From Sphingomonas sp. PP-CE-1G-424 (GTDB lineage: Bacteria > Pseudomonadota > Alphaproteobacteria > Sphingomonadales > Sphingomonadaceae): a stretch of DNA of 64,000 nucleotides. The stretch lies in the NCBI RefSeq assembly GCF_004341085.1, contig NZ_SLXW01000004.1:186001-250000 (forward strand), given 5' to 3'. Of the stretch, positions 26,587-35,601 are shown one piece after another. The first letter of the stretch is position 1. The number at the start of each line of letters is the position of its first letter. The position numbers and the translations under genes were made by a program. The notes under the pieces are model-generated. The model was not told the origin of the DNA, searched no databases, and saw nothing but the letters and a program-made list of their open reading frames with translations.

Positions 26587-27711
26587 CTACGCCATCCAAC
26601 TCGTCAGCGTCTCACCCCGAGCCTTACGAACCATCGCCTGCACCAGCCGCACCAGATGCACCACCAGCGAGATCGCGGTCCACGCGGCGACCCCGATGAT
26701 CCCCCAGTCCGGCCGCGTCACCAGCAACCCCGCGAACAGGATCACCATGTTCGGATTGCGTCGCGCGGTGATCAGCCGGAACCAGCTGTCGAACCGCTCC
26801 CACACGTGGATGTGCATCCCGAACCGGACGATGAACGCCCCCTCGATCAGCCGCTGCGCGACATAGCCGAACAGCATCGTCCCGATCACCGCCCAGAACA
26901 TACCGTCCTCGAGCGGCCGCCCGTACGGCACGCACCCCGCCGCCCAGGCCCACCACCAGAACGGAGGATGCACCAGGTCGACCCCGTGATCCCACGCATT
27001 CCCCAGCTTCGACGAGGTGATCGTGCACCGCGCGAGCTTCCCATCGACGGTGTCGAGCACCATGAACACGAGGCCGGTCGCGAGGCCCGTCCAGAACCAG
27101 CCATACCAGAACGCCACGGTCGCAACGATACACAGCACCGAACCGAGCGCGGTCACCTGGTTCGGCGTGATCCCGGCGCGCGCGCAGACCCGCGTGATCG
27201 CCAGCGCCCATTCCGGCCACAGATACTTGGTCAGCAGGTCGGTGACACCCTTGTACGCACCGACATAGCTCGCACGCTCGATCGTCGGCACCGCAGCGGG
27301 GGTCAGGAGTTCGGCGAACGGCCGCTCGCGTTTGCGCAGTGCCTCGTTGAAAATGCCTTCCTCGGCCTCGGCGGCGATCACCGTCAGCCCGGTCACCAGC
27401 GGCGCCTCGCCGAGCATCGCCGCGGTCATCCGCGCACGCTCGTCGGCGTCGCGGACATGCGCAAGGACGGGCACGCCGGTGCGCGTGACGACGGTACCGG
27501 GCCGGGTCTTCAGATACGCGATCCACATCGGGTCGAACGCGTAGGCGAGATTGGCGAGGATCACCGGGCCGGTGTCGCCGTCGACATCGGTCGGCAACCC
27601 TTGCGCGACGCCGATCCGCCGGATCCGCTCGGCATTGGTCATGCCCCAGAGCAGCGTGTCGTTCGCCCGGACGGTCCGGAGCGCTGGCGTAGGGGCTGTC
27701 GAATCTACCAT
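26587..27711 (-). CDS. CDP-alcohol phosphotransferase with N-terminal accessory domain
   Basis: This is a 374-residue protein. Residues about 170-374 form a membrane CDP-alcohol phosphotransferase domain with several helices. The catalytic signature is complete: D-T-V-D-G-K-L-A-R, then eight residues, G-N-A-W-D-H-G-V-D. These residues bind metals and the CDP-alcohol. The first 165 residues are a soluble domain that looks like a degenerate nucleotidyltransferase, ending RKRERPFAELLTP. The layout recalls inositol-phosphate cytidylyltransferase/synthase fusions. The enzyme joins a CDP-activated lipid or alcohol to an acceptor alcohol. The LicC-like and TagF-like genes lie upstream on the same strand. 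Confidence 0.8.
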   Translation of the reverse strand: MVDSTAPTPALRTVRANDTLLWGMTNAERIRRIGVAQGLPTDVDGDTGPVILANLAYAFDPMWIAYLKTRPGTVVTRTGVPVLAHVRDADERARMTAAMLGEAPLVTGLTVIAAEAEEGIFNEALRKRERPFAELLTPAAVPTIERASYVGAYKGVTDLLTKYLWPEWALAITRVCARAGITPNQVTALGSVLCIVATVAFWYGWFWTGLATGLVFMVLDTVDGKLARCTITSSKLGNAWDHGVDLVHPPFWWWAWAAGCVPYGRPLEDGMFWAVIGTMLFGYVAQRLIEGAFIVRFGMHIHVWERFDSWFRLITARRNPNMVILFAGLLVTRPDWGIIGVAAWTAISLVVHLVRLVQAMVRKARGETLTSWMA

Positions 27712-27823
27712 GCCGCACCCGTTACCCGATCTGGTCGTGAAAGCGAGAGGGGGAGGGGCATCGGCTCTCAAGGACCACCCCGAACCACCACCCCGATTGC
27801 ATCACCCCGAGTCCACCACCCCG

Positions 27824-27921
27824 GCGAAGGCCGGGGCCCAATTGGAATGGCCGGCGTAACCTCGCGCAGTCCTTCGTTGGCAACGTCCCCCAATTGGGCC
27901 CCGGCCTTCGCCGGGGTGGTG
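27824..27921. repeat. Palindromic repeat (family A, copy 1)
   Basis: Arms CACCCCGGCGAAGGCCGGGG and CCCCGGCCTTCGCCGGGGTG are each self-complementary and face each other across about 50 unconserved bases. Next to each arm lies CCAATTGG or CAGTTGGG-type sequence. Similar units occur at six other places in the window. This one abuts the TagF-like gene's stop. Confidence 0.9.
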
Positions 27922-27926
27922 CAGGT

Positions 27927-29042
27927 TTAGCGGGCGGGCGTGGCCTCCAACATTTGAACGATCTCTCCCGCCGCTCTCGCCGCGCCACCCTCGACCGCCC
28001 CCAGCGACCGCCCGGCAAACTCCGCCTGAACTGCCGCATAGTCTGCATGCCTCAATGCCGACCGATCCACCGCCGCGACAACATCCGCAACGTTGCCAAC
28101 CACCTCGCCACAAACCCACATCGCGTAATTCGGATCGCCCTCCCAATCGGCACCCCCCGCATTGAGAAACACGCAAGGCCGCGGCCGCATCAGGAATTCG
28201 ATCACCTGGCTCGACGTATCGCCCAGATACACGTCCGCGACGCCGGTATAGCTCCCGTCGACCATCGCGAACCCGTCGATGTCGCAGTGCACATGCGCCA
28301 GGTCACCAATCTCGCGCATCAGATCCGCCACCTCGGGCGCGCGCTCGACCAGTCGCTGGTGCGGCGCGAAGATCAGATTGTAGCGTCCGTCCGCGACGAG
28401 CCGCCGGACGACCCCCGCCCCCCAGCGCCACCAGGACGAGCGATGCTGCTGCCAATGCGGCGTATACAGGACGACCGGCCGCGTATCCGCGAACGGCGGC
28501 GCGGCGTGCGTCCGGTGCGTGAAGTCGGCTTTCACATAGCCGGTCGCGACGAACCGCTCGGCCGCGAACCCGCGGTCGATATAGGTCTGCCGCTCGAGTT
28601 CGCTCGGCACCAAAGTCAGTGCCGCCGCCCGCCGCCGCGGATCATCGCGCGCGCTCATCGAGCCAACCCCGTGCGAGGTCTTCACGAACTTCGCGCGCAG
28701 CGGAAACAGCCGCGGCAGCCACAGGCTCGTCTGCTCGGCGCACACGACGACCGCCGCGCTGCGAAGATACGGCAGCAGCCGGAGCAGCATCGGCATCTTC
28801 GACGGCAGCACCGGATTACGCCCGCTGCCGTCGTCCGCAACCACCCGAAACCCCGGTGCCCGCCGGATTCGAACGGTAGGGAAGGGCGCCGTCCACCGCG
28901 TCAGCAACGTCTCGTGCACCGACGTGCTCACCCAAAGCTCGATCGGCACGTCCGACGCGGCAGCGAGCGCCTCGACGATCGGATACAGATGCGGGATCAG
29001 CAGCGTCTCGCCGAGAAACAGGAACGCGACTTTCCGCGTCAT
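27927..29042 (-). CDS. CDP-glycerol glycerophosphotransferase-like (TagF/TagB-type) protein
   Basis: This 371-residue soluble GT-B-type protein opens with VAFLFLGETLLIPHLYPIVE. Later motifs are KFVKTSHGVGSM, VVLYTPHWQQHRSSWW, LIFAPHQRLVE, and the C-terminal YLGDTSSQVIEFLMRPRPCVFLN. The H-G-x-G and D-x-S-S-x-x-x-E-F pattern matches the TagF/TagB family, which polymerises or primes glycerol- or ribitol-phosphate chains from CDP-alditols. In a Gram-negative it would add a phospho-alditol to a capsule or glycolipid. Its ATG 29042 overlaps the end of the LicC-like gene (ATGA). Confidence 0.75.
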   Translation of the reverse strand: MTRKVAFLFLGETLLIPHLYPIVEALAAASDVPIELWVSTSVHETLLTRWTAPFPTVRIRRAPGFRVVADDGSGRNPVLPSKMPMLLRLLPYLRSAAVVVCAEQTSLWLPRLFPLRAKFVKTSHGVGSMSARDDPRRRAAALTLVPSELERQTYIDRGFAAERFVATGYVKADFTHRTHAAPPFADTRPVVLYTPHWQQHRSSWWRWGAGVVRRLVADGRYNLIFAPHQRLVERAPEVADLMREIGDLAHVHCDIDGFAMVDGSYTGVADVYLGDTSSQVIEFLMRPRPCVFLNAGGADWEGDPNYAMWVCGEVVGNVADVVAAVDRSALRHADYAAVQAEFAGRSLGAVEGGAARAAGEIVQMLEATPAR

Positions 29043-29791
29043 GATCCCGAAGCGCCGCCCGCAGGTGCGTCGTGATCGTGCTGCCACAGCGCGATGTCTT
29101 CCGGCCGGTCGATCTCCTGCCAGCGGACATTCCCTGCGATCCGCACCGCACGTACGCCGACGGTCTCCGCAACGCGGCGGACGACGGCGTGGTGGTAGGC
29201 GTGGATACCATCCTCCTCGCCGATCACCGCGCGCAATGCCTCGGCATACGCGCCGCCGCCGGTCGACACGATCAGCCCGAGCGAGCGATCGGTCGCCTGA
29301 TGTCCGACCAGATGCTTGCCGACCGCGACGACAGCGTCGCCGTCCGCCTCGACCAGCATATCGTCGAGCCCCGGCGTCACCAGCGGCTCGATGACCAGCT
29401 TCACGCCCGATCCCGGATCGCCGCCTCGATCAGCGAGCGCCGCGCGCAAAATCGCCGCATCGAACAGCGTGTCGCCATTCATCAACGCGAACGGCGCTTC
29501 GAGATATGCCCGCGACGCCCACACGCTGCCGATGCTGTTCGCGGCGGACCAGAACGGATTGAACACGAGTTCGGTCGGCAGGTCGGACATGCGTGCCGCC
29601 AGATGCGCCGCGACCTGCTCGATCCGATAGCCGCCGACGATCACCGCGCCCTCGAACCCGGCGTCCGCCACCGCGTCGAGCTGATGATCGAGGATCGCAC
29701 GACCGCCGACCTGCACGAGGCATTTCGGCGTCGTCAGCGTCAACGGCAACAGCCGCGATCCGTGACCGGCAGCAAGGATGATGGCCTTCAT
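29039..29791 (-). CDS. LicC-like phospho-alcohol cytidylyltransferase / sugar nucleotidyltransferase
   Basis: This 250-residue enzyme begins with the nucleotidyltransferase signature MKAIILAAGHGSRLLPLT, followed by TPKCLVQVGGRAILDHQL. ELVFNPFWSAANSIGSVWAS and ALMNGDTLFD follow, the last being the metal-binding Asp region. The N-P-x-x-S-A-A-N-S pattern is like phosphocholine and inositol-1-phosphate cytidylyltransferases rather than glucose-1-phosphate enzymes. It would supply a CDP-alcohol to the TagF-like transferase and CDP-alcohol phosphotransferase downstream. It is divergent from the MscS gene. Start ATG 29791. Confidence 0.8.
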   Translation of the reverse strand: MKAIILAAGHGSRLLPLTLTTPKCLVQVGGRAILDHQLDAVADAGFEGAVIVGGYRIEQVAAHLAARMSDLPTELVFNPFWSAANSIGSVWASRAYLEAPFALMNGDTLFDAAILRAALADRGGDPGSGVKLVIEPLVTPGLDDMLVEADGDAVVAVGKHLVGHQATDRSLGLIVSTGGGAYAEALRAVIGEEDGIHAYHHAVVRRVAETVGVRAVRIAGNVRWQEIDRPEDIALWQHDHDAPAGGASGS

Positions 29792-29897
29792 GGGCGCGGA
29801 CTTACGCACGAAGTGTGGCAGGAAAAAAGCTACCATGTATCGCGCGACCATGCTGCACTGCAGCGGAACATCCGCGGCCACGCACCGTTGCGCCTAC

Positions 29898-30977
29898 ATG
29901 CGCATATTCAGATCGCTTCACATACCCCATGAATGGGTCTGGCTGGAGAGCGTCGCCGTCGTCGCGGCGGCCGTCCTCGTCGCGCTGATCGCGCACTGGC
30001 TGACGATGCGGATCGGCGGCCACGCCCAGCGCCGCTCGACCGCCAAGACCGACGGACTCGTCCTCGCCCGCGTCCGTCGGCCGTTGCGTGCGGTATTCGT
30101 CTCGGTCGCGGTCGCGTTCGTCGCGCGGATCCTGCCGATGGACAACGACATCGAGGACCTGTGGAAGCAGTTGCTCGGGTTCCTGATCCCCGCACTGCTC
30201 GGCTGGCTCGCGGTCGCGGCGTTGCGCGCGTTCCAGGATGTCATCGAGATCCGCGCCGACATCTCGGTCGAGGACAATCTCCGCGCCAGGCGGAAACGCA
30301 CGCGGGCAGCGATCCTTGGGCGGATCGGGACGTTCTTCATCGTCTTCATCAGCGTTTGCCTGATGCTGCTGAGCGTCCCCGGCATCCGCTCGATAGGCGT
30401 CACGCTGATGGCGTCGGCGGGTATCGCCGGCCTCGTCGTCGGTGCCGCCGCGCAGCCCGCGCTCAAGAACCTGATCGCCGGCGTGCAGATGGCGTTCACC
30501 GAGCCGATCCGGATCGACGACGTGCTGATCGTCGACGGCGAATGGGGGCGGGTCGAGCAGATCAACCTGACGTTCGTGGTCATCAAGATCTGGGACGAGC
30601 GGCGCCTCGTCGTGCCGGTGTCGAAGTTCCTCGAGCAGAGCTTCCAGAACTGGACGCGCGAGACCAGCCAGTTGATGGGTTCGGTGTTCTGGTATCTCGA
30701 TCCGTCCGCGGATGTGCCGCGGCTGCGCGAGAAACTGGGCGAGATCGTCACGTCGAATCCGCGCTGGGACAAGCGATTCTACAACCTCCAGGTGACGGAC
30801 GTGAAGACGGACTGCATCGAACTGCGCGGGCTGATGACCGCCAAGGATGCGGCGATCGCGTTCGATCTGCGGTGTGATGTGCGCGAGGCGTTGCTGAAGT
30901 ATATCCGCGAGGAAATGCCCGAAGCGATCCCGCGCAACCGCCTGCTGATGGCGCCCGACCCGGTGAGCCGCGCCTAA
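29898..30977 (+). CDS. MscS-family mechanosensitive ion channel
   Basis: This 359-residue protein has four predicted helices before the pore: residues about 13-37, 60-84, 92-115 and 143-170. The TM3-like pore helix is ASAGIAGLVVGAAAQPALKNLIAG, matching the MscS Ala/Gly-rich lining. The beta domain follows with QMAFTEPIRIDDVLIVDG and RVEQINLTFVVIKIWDERRLVVPVS. It releases osmolytes on hypo-osmotic shock. An in-frame ATG at 29835 with AGGAA upstream could add 21 residues. It stands beside the trehalose operon, which also concerns osmotic balance. Confidence 0.9.
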   Translation: MRIFRSLHIPHEWVWLESVAVVAAAVLVALIAHWLTMRIGGHAQRRSTAKTDGLVLARVRRPLRAVFVSVAVAFVARILPMDNDIEDLWKQLLGFLIPALLGWLAVAALRAFQDVIEIRADISVEDNLRARRKRTRAAILGRIGTFFIVFISVCLMLLSVPGIRSIGVTLMASAGIAGLVVGAAAQPALKNLIAGVQMAFTEPIRIDDVLIVDGEWGRVEQINLTFVVIKIWDERRLVVPVSKFLEQSFQNWTRETSQLMGSVFWYLDPSADVPRLREKLGEIVTSNPRWDKRFYNLQVTDVKTDCIELRGLMTAKDAAIAFDLRCDVREALLKYIREEMPEAIPRNRLLMAPDPVSRA

Positions 30978-30979
30978 CT

Positions 30980-31092
30980 TCCCCCCTCCCTGGAAGGGAG
31001 GGGCCGGGGGTGGGTCGGCTTCGGCATAGTCCCAGGTGTATTGGCTGAAACTGGCCGACCAACCCCCAACCCCTCCCTTCCAGGGAGGGGGC
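30980..31092. repeat. Palindromic repeat pair (CCCTCCCTGGAAGGGAGGGG type)
   Basis: CCCCTCCCTGGAAGGGAGGGG with GGGGGTGGG and CGGC lies just past the MscS stop. An inverted counterpart (CCAACCCCCAACCCCTCCC, TCCAGGGAGGGGG) lies 60 bp on. It fills the gap to the otsA stop and may act as a bidirectional transcription stop. Confidence 0.8.
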
Positions 31093-31130
31093 AAGAAAGT
31101 TAGGCCCCTCCTATCCAGGGGGCCAAGAAG

Positions 31131-32519
31131 TCAGGCCTCGACGTGCTCCGGTACCGCCTCGAGCGCGGTGATGAACAGCTCGCACCACCACATCACGTCC
31201 TCCTTGCGGACGTTGTCGATCAGCTTCTCCCAGCGTTCCTTCCGCTCGGCCAGCGGCATCTTCAGCGCTCGGTCGATAGCGTCGGACATCTCCTCGGGGC
31301 TGTACGGATTGACCAGCACCGCGTCCTTCAGCTGCGTCGCCGCGCCCGCGAAGTGCGACAGCACCAGCACGCCCGGATCCTCGGGATCCTGCGCCGCGAC
31401 ATATTCCTTCGCGACCAGGTTCATCCCGTCGCGCAACGGCGTCACCAGCCCGACACGCGCCGCGCGATAAATTCCCGCCAGCACGTCACGCGGAAAGCCC
31501 TGGTTGACGTAGCGGATCGGGGTCCAATCGATGTCCGAATATTCGCCGTTGATCCGCCCCGACATCGAATCGAGGTTCGCGCGAATCTCCTGGTAGGTAT
31601 CGACCTTCTCACGCGAAGGCGGCGCGATCTGCAGCATGTAGACCAGCCCGCGCCGGTCCGGATGCGATCCGAGGAAGCGCTCATAGCCCGCAAATCGCTC
31701 GGCGAGCCCCTTCGAATAATCGAGCCGGTCGACCCCGACGATCAGGCTGCGCCCGGTCGCCGACATGTACATCCGCTCCTTCGAATGCCGCGCCGCGTCG
31801 CTGTTCGCCGACTTCTCGAAGTCCGCGGTCTCGATCCCGATCGGCGTGACGATCGCCTTGATCGTGCGATCACCGACCGTCACCCAGCCATCCTCGCCGA
31901 CCACGCCGTCGAGCTGGCTCGTGACGTAATGCAGGAAGCTGTCGAGCCAGTCCTGCGTCTGGAACCCGATCACGTCGTACGCGAACATCGATTCGACCAG
32001 TGCGCGGTGGCTCGGCAGCGACAGCAGCATCGCCATCGGCGGCCACGGGATGTGGAGGAAGAACCCGATCTTGTTCTCGACGCCGAGCTTGCGCAGTTCC
32101 TGCCCGAGCGGGACGTGGTGGTAATCGTGGACCCACACAAGATCCTCGGGCTCGATCAACGGCAGCACCGTCTCCGCGAACCGCTTGTTCACGCGAGCAT
32201 AGCCGCTGGAGAAATCGCGCTCGAACTCGGTCAGGTCGATCCGGTAATGGAACAGCGGCCACAAGGTCCGGTTCGCATAGCCGTTATAATATTCGTCGAA
32301 ATCCTGCTCCTCGAGGTCGATCGTCGCGGTGGTGACGCCCTTGCCCTGCTGGAAATTGATGTGCCCGGTGAAGGTCTCGGTGGTCGATCCCGACCAGCCG
32401 AACCACACGCCGCCCTTTTCGCGCAGGGCGGCGAGCAGCGCGACCGCAAGGCCACCCTGGTTGCCCGAGGGGGCATCGACCGACTGGACGCGGTTCGAGA
32501 TGACGACGAGGCGGCTCAT
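31131..32519 (-). CDS. otsA: Trehalose-6-phosphate synthase
   Basis: This 462-residue GT20 enzyme makes trehalose-6-phosphate from UDP-glucose and glucose-6-phosphate. Motifs seen are the N-terminal SNRV, GWSG, VWVHDYHH, FFLHIPWPP, GVDRLDYSKGL (the Arg and Lys that bind UDP) and PLRDGMNLVAKEYVA. Its length is normal for the family. ATG 32519 overlaps the stop of the GH15 gene (ATGA). It is last in the operon otsB-GH15-otsA. Confidence 0.97.
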   Translation of the reverse strand: MSRLVVISNRVQSVDAPSGNQGGLAVALLAALREKGGVWFGWSGSTTETFTGHINFQQGKGVTTATIDLEEQDFDEYYNGYANRTLWPLFHYRIDLTEFERDFSSGYARVNKRFAETVLPLIEPEDLVWVHDYHHVPLGQELRKLGVENKIGFFLHIPWPPMAMLLSLPSHRALVESMFAYDVIGFQTQDWLDSFLHYVTSQLDGVVGEDGWVTVGDRTIKAIVTPIGIETADFEKSANSDAARHSKERMYMSATGRSLIVGVDRLDYSKGLAERFAGYERFLGSHPDRRGLVYMLQIAPPSREKVDTYQEIRANLDSMSGRINGEYSDIDWTPIRYVNQGFPRDVLAGIYRAARVGLVTPLRDGMNLVAKEYVAAQDPEDPGVLVLSHFAGAATQLKDAVLVNPYSPEEMSDAIDRALKMPLAERKERWEKLIDNVRKEDVMWWCELFITALEAVPEHVEA

Positions 32520-34312
32520 CGGACGGCACTCCACGGCTTGCTGAGCAGGACCGCGCAGTTGATCAGCCCCACCAGCGAATAGGTTTGCGGATAATTGCCC
32601 CACAGCTCGCCGGTATTCGGATCGATATCCTCCGACAGCAGCCCGGCAGGCGTCCGCCGCGCGACCATCTCGCAGAACAGCGCGCGCGCGTCCGCGGTCC
32701 GGCCGGTCGCATGCAGCGCCTCGATCAGCCAGAAGGTGCAGACGTTGAACGCGGTGTGCGGCAGGCCGAAATCATCCTCGGTTGCGTAGCGCAGCATGTG
32801 GCTGCCACGCCGCAGACCCTCCTCGACCGCCTTCAGCGTCGACTGGAACCGCGGATCGTCGGGTGCAAAAAAGCGCAGGTCGAGCAGCTGGATCAGGCTC
32901 GCGTCGAGATCGTCGCCACCGAACGTCGCCGAGATACGCTGCGTATCCTCGCGCCAAGCCGACTGCTCGATCGTCGTGCGAATGGTGTTGGCGCGCTCTT
33001 CCCAGAAGGTCCGGCGATCCTCGAGCCCGAGAACCTCCGCCGCGTTCGCCAGCCGGTCGCACGCCGCCCAGCACATCGCCGCCGAATAGGTGTGGACGTG
33101 CGCCTTGGTACGCAGTTCCCACAGCCCGGCGTCGGGCTTGTCGTAGGTCTCCCACGCGCGGTCGCCGACGAGTTCGAGGCTCTTGAAATCCTCCTCGCTC
33201 GACATCCGGAACAGCCGCTTGTCGAAGAACGCCTGGACGTCGGACAGGATGATCTGGCCGTACGCGTCGTGCTGGATCTGCTCGTACGCCTGGTTGCCGA
33301 CGCGCACCGGGCCCATGCCGCGATAGCCGGGCAGGTCGCTCTCGATCCGCTCGATCAGCGTCGCCTCGCCGCCGACGCCGTACAACGGCTGGACATGGCC
33401 GCCCTTCGACGCATCGACTATGTTGCGCAGGTATTCGAGATACCCTTCGAGCACGTCGAGCGCACCCAGGCGGTTCAGCGCCTGCACGGTATAATAGGCG
33501 TCGCGGATCCAGCAGTAGCGATAGTCCCAGTTACGCTCCGACCCCTCATGCTCGGGGATCGAGGTGGTGAGCGCGGCGACGATCGCGCCGGTCTCCTCGT
33601 GCTGGCACAGCTTCAGCGTGATCGCGGCGCGGATGACGACGTCCTGCCACTCGACCGGCGTCGCGAGGCCGCGCACCCAGTGCCGCCACTCGTCCTTGGT
33701 CCGCGACAGCATCGCCTCCGCCGCCTCGTGCAGCACGCCTGCGAAACTCTCGTCTGGCCCGAGGAACAGGTGCATCTGGCGTTCGAGCCGGAACCAGTTC
33801 TCGCCGACGATATGCCCGACCGGCGCGTCGGTGGTCAGCCGCAGCGTCTGATCGTCCATCAGGAAGCGGATGTGGTTCGAACCCTGCGTGTGCTCGGTCG
33901 GCTTCCCCCAGTTCGTCGCGACCCGCATCCTAACGCGAATGCGCGGCGAGCCAGCAACCGGCTTGACGATCCGCACGAAGCTGGTCGGGCGATAGGTCCG
34001 CCCCTCACGCACGAAGCGCGGGCAGAAATCGATCACCTCGACCGCGTTGCCGGCCTCGTCCTCGTGGCGCGTGACCAGGATCGGCGTGTTGCGGATATAG
34101 GCCTGCGTGGTCTTCGCGCCGCCTTCGAGTTCGATCGCCCAGAACCCGGTCTTGGGCGCATCGCCGCCGAGCAGCGCGCAGAATGCCGGGTCGCCGTCGA
34201 CGCGGGGCACGCAACCCCAGACGAATGTGCCGGTCTTGTCGATCAGCGCGGAGACCTGGCAATTGCCGATCGGCCAGAGATTCATGTCGGCTTTTTGGGT
34301 AGGTGCGGTCAT
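32516..34312 (-). CDS. Glycoside hydrolase family 15 protein (glucoamylase/trehalase-like)
   Basis: This 598-residue cytoplasmic protein has no signal peptide. It shows the GH15 pattern: WPIGNCQVSALIDKTGTFVWG at the start, then ERNWDYRYCWIRDAYYTVQAL with the conserved W-x-R-D. Its (alpha/alpha)6 barrel ends in FGLPHTAFNVCTFWLIEAL and NYPQTYSLVGLINCA. Some actinobacterial and archaeal GH15 proteins with this start are trehalases; others cut maltose or isomaltose. It lies between otsB and otsA with 4-bp overlaps at both ends, so either trehalose cleavage or glycogen-derived sugar supply is plausible. Confidence 0.92.
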   Translation of the reverse strand: MTAPTQKADMNLWPIGNCQVSALIDKTGTFVWGCVPRVDGDPAFCALLGGDAPKTGFWAIELEGGAKTTQAYIRNTPILVTRHEDEAGNAVEVIDFCPRFVREGRTYRPTSFVRIVKPVAGSPRIRVRMRVATNWGKPTEHTQGSNHIRFLMDDQTLRLTTDAPVGHIVGENWFRLERQMHLFLGPDESFAGVLHEAAEAMLSRTKDEWRHWVRGLATPVEWQDVVIRAAITLKLCQHEETGAIVAALTTSIPEHEGSERNWDYRYCWIRDAYYTVQALNRLGALDVLEGYLEYLRNIVDASKGGHVQPLYGVGGEATLIERIESDLPGYRGMGPVRVGNQAYEQIQHDAYGQIILSDVQAFFDKRLFRMSSEEDFKSLELVGDRAWETYDKPDAGLWELRTKAHVHTYSAAMCWAACDRLANAAEVLGLEDRRTFWEERANTIRTTIEQSAWREDTQRISATFGGDDLDASLIQLLDLRFFAPDDPRFQSTLKAVEEGLRRGSHMLRYATEDDFGLPHTAFNVCTFWLIEALHATGRTADARALFCEMVARRTPAGLLSEDIDPNTGELWGNYPQTYSLVGLINCAVLLSKPWSAVR

Positions 34313-35097
34313 CGTGTTTCCAACGTGGGTGTTTCCAATATGGCAGCAATCCAGTCGCGAAGTGCGGCAACGTCGTTCAGGCGGTAGGTGGCGGCGGTAG
34401 GCCGTTGCTCGCCGATCAGCACGCCCGCCCCGCCAAGGTCGTGCGCGGCCTCGAACCCGTCCTCGTCGGTGACGTCGTCGCCGAAGAAATACGGCACGCT
34501 GCCCGCCATCGCCGGTGCCGTGATCAGGTCGCGCAGCGCCGCGCCCTTGTCGCCGGGGGTGCGCAGTTCGACCATCATCTTGCCGCGCTGGAGCGTGAGG
34601 CCGTGGGTGACGGCAAGGTCTTCGGCGAGGCGGACCGCGGCGGGTTCGAAGTCGGGCGCCATCCGGTAATGCAGCCCGGCGCCGAGGCTCTTGGCTTCGT
34701 AGACGAGGCCGTTGGCGTCGGCGAAGTCGCGGAACGAGTCGGCGGCGGCTTCGAGCGAGGCAGGGCGCTCGGCGGCGACATGGCCGTCGTCGGGCGTACG
34801 CGTTTCGGCGCCGTGGCTGCCCGCGACCGCGAACAGGTGCGCGTGGCGGCCGAGCATCGCGTCGAGCTGCGCGATCGACCGCCCGCTGATAATCGCGACG
34901 CGACCGGGGAAGCGCTTGGCGAGCGTATCAAGCGTATCGAGCAGCATCTGGCTCACCACGACCGCATCCGGCGTTGCGGCCAAGTCGACGAGCGTCCCGT
35001 CGAAATCGAAGAAAAGGCTCACGGCGTCGGGCACGGCATAGGGCAAGGTGGGGGGCGGCGCGAGGACATCAGTCGCGGGCTGGCGTTCGGCTAGCAT
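34309..35097 (-). CDS. otsB: Trehalose-6-phosphate phosphatase
   Basis: This 262-residue HAD-family phosphatase has the nucleophile motif FFDFDGTLVD. AIISGRS follows, and the late motif is FFGDDVTDEDGFEAA. It converts trehalose-6-phosphate to trehalose. Two ATGs are adjacent (35100 and 35097); AGGG lies directly before the first, so the second is better spaced. Its stop overlaps the GH15 start (ATGA). It is the first gene of the trehalose operon; upstream lie only repeats. Confidence 0.93.
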   Translation of the reverse strand: MLAERQPATDVLAPPPTLPYAVPDAVSLFFDFDGTLVDLAATPDAVVVSQMLLDTLDTLAKRFPGRVAIISGRSIAQLDAMLGRHAHLFAVAGSHGAETRTPDDGHVAAERPASLEAAADSFRDFADANGLVYEAKSLGAGLHYRMAPDFEPAAVRLAEDLAVTHGLTLQRGKMMVELRTPGDKGAALRDLITAPAMAGSVPYFFGDDVTDEDGFEAAHDLGGAGVLIGEQRPTAATYRLNDVAALRDWIAAILETPTLETR

Positions 35098-35220
35098 CAT
35101 CCCTGAACCCCTAGCGCCACCGCTCCGTTCCGCTGCACTGCAAAATTGGAACGGGTGCGGTTCGATTTTCGGGGTGGGGAGGGGTGACTGCGGCAAACGC
35201 CACCGAAGTTACCCCATCCC

Positions 35221-35326
35221 ACCACCCCGGCGAAGGCCGGGGCCCAGTTGGGGGACGGCAATGAAGCATGTTGCGCGATATCACCTCAGACGTTCCAACT
35301 GGGCCCCGGCCTCCGCCGGGGAGGTG
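35221..35326. repeat. Palindromic repeat (family A, copy 2)
   Basis: Left arm ACCACCCCGGCGAAGGCCGG and right arm CCCCGGCCTCCGCCGGGGAG, with CCCAGTTGGG / CCAACTGGG inside. It is part of the 35098-35601 gap, which has no gene. Confidence 0.9.
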
Positions 35327-35367
35327 CTAAAGGATGCGCATCTCACTCCCTTTCAGGCCTGCAAACC

Positions 35368-35424
35368 TTGTTTCCCCGCGAAGGCGGGGACCCAGACTGG
35401 ACTCCCGCCTTCGCGGGAGAACAA
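35368..35424. repeat. Palindromic repeat (family B, copy 1)
   Basis: TTGTTTCCCCGCGAAGGCGG and CCGCCTTCGCGGGAGAACAA face each other around CCCAGACTGGA. Four such elements occur in the window, three of them directly beside a family A element. Confidence 0.9.
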
Positions 35425-35601
35425 AGCAGCGGGGAGTGACCCACGTTGGACAGCGCATCCACGTCCCAAAGGGATAGCAGCCGAGCAAGTCCGCGGCGCC
35501 GGCGCTAGCTGAAGCCGACCCCTCCAATCCACCCCACCTGCGACACCTCGCGACACAAAACCGCTGGACTAGCAAACGCCGCTTGGTCATGCCTGCCGCC
35601 C

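Noticed and set aside
26245..27930. A 561-codon plus-strand frame past the amidotransferase
   Set aside because: It crosses the amidotransferase end, a palindromic repeat and the antisense of the CDP-alcohol gene; composition is Arg/Pro/His-rich.
29792..29897. Upstream ATG at 29835 as start of the MscS gene
   Set aside because: A ribosome site (AGGAA) is present, but the added residues are unlike MscS N-termini; left as an alternative.
35221..35424. Clustered repeats considered as a CRISPR array
   Set aside because: The units are inverted, not regularly spaced direct repeats, and no cas genes are present.
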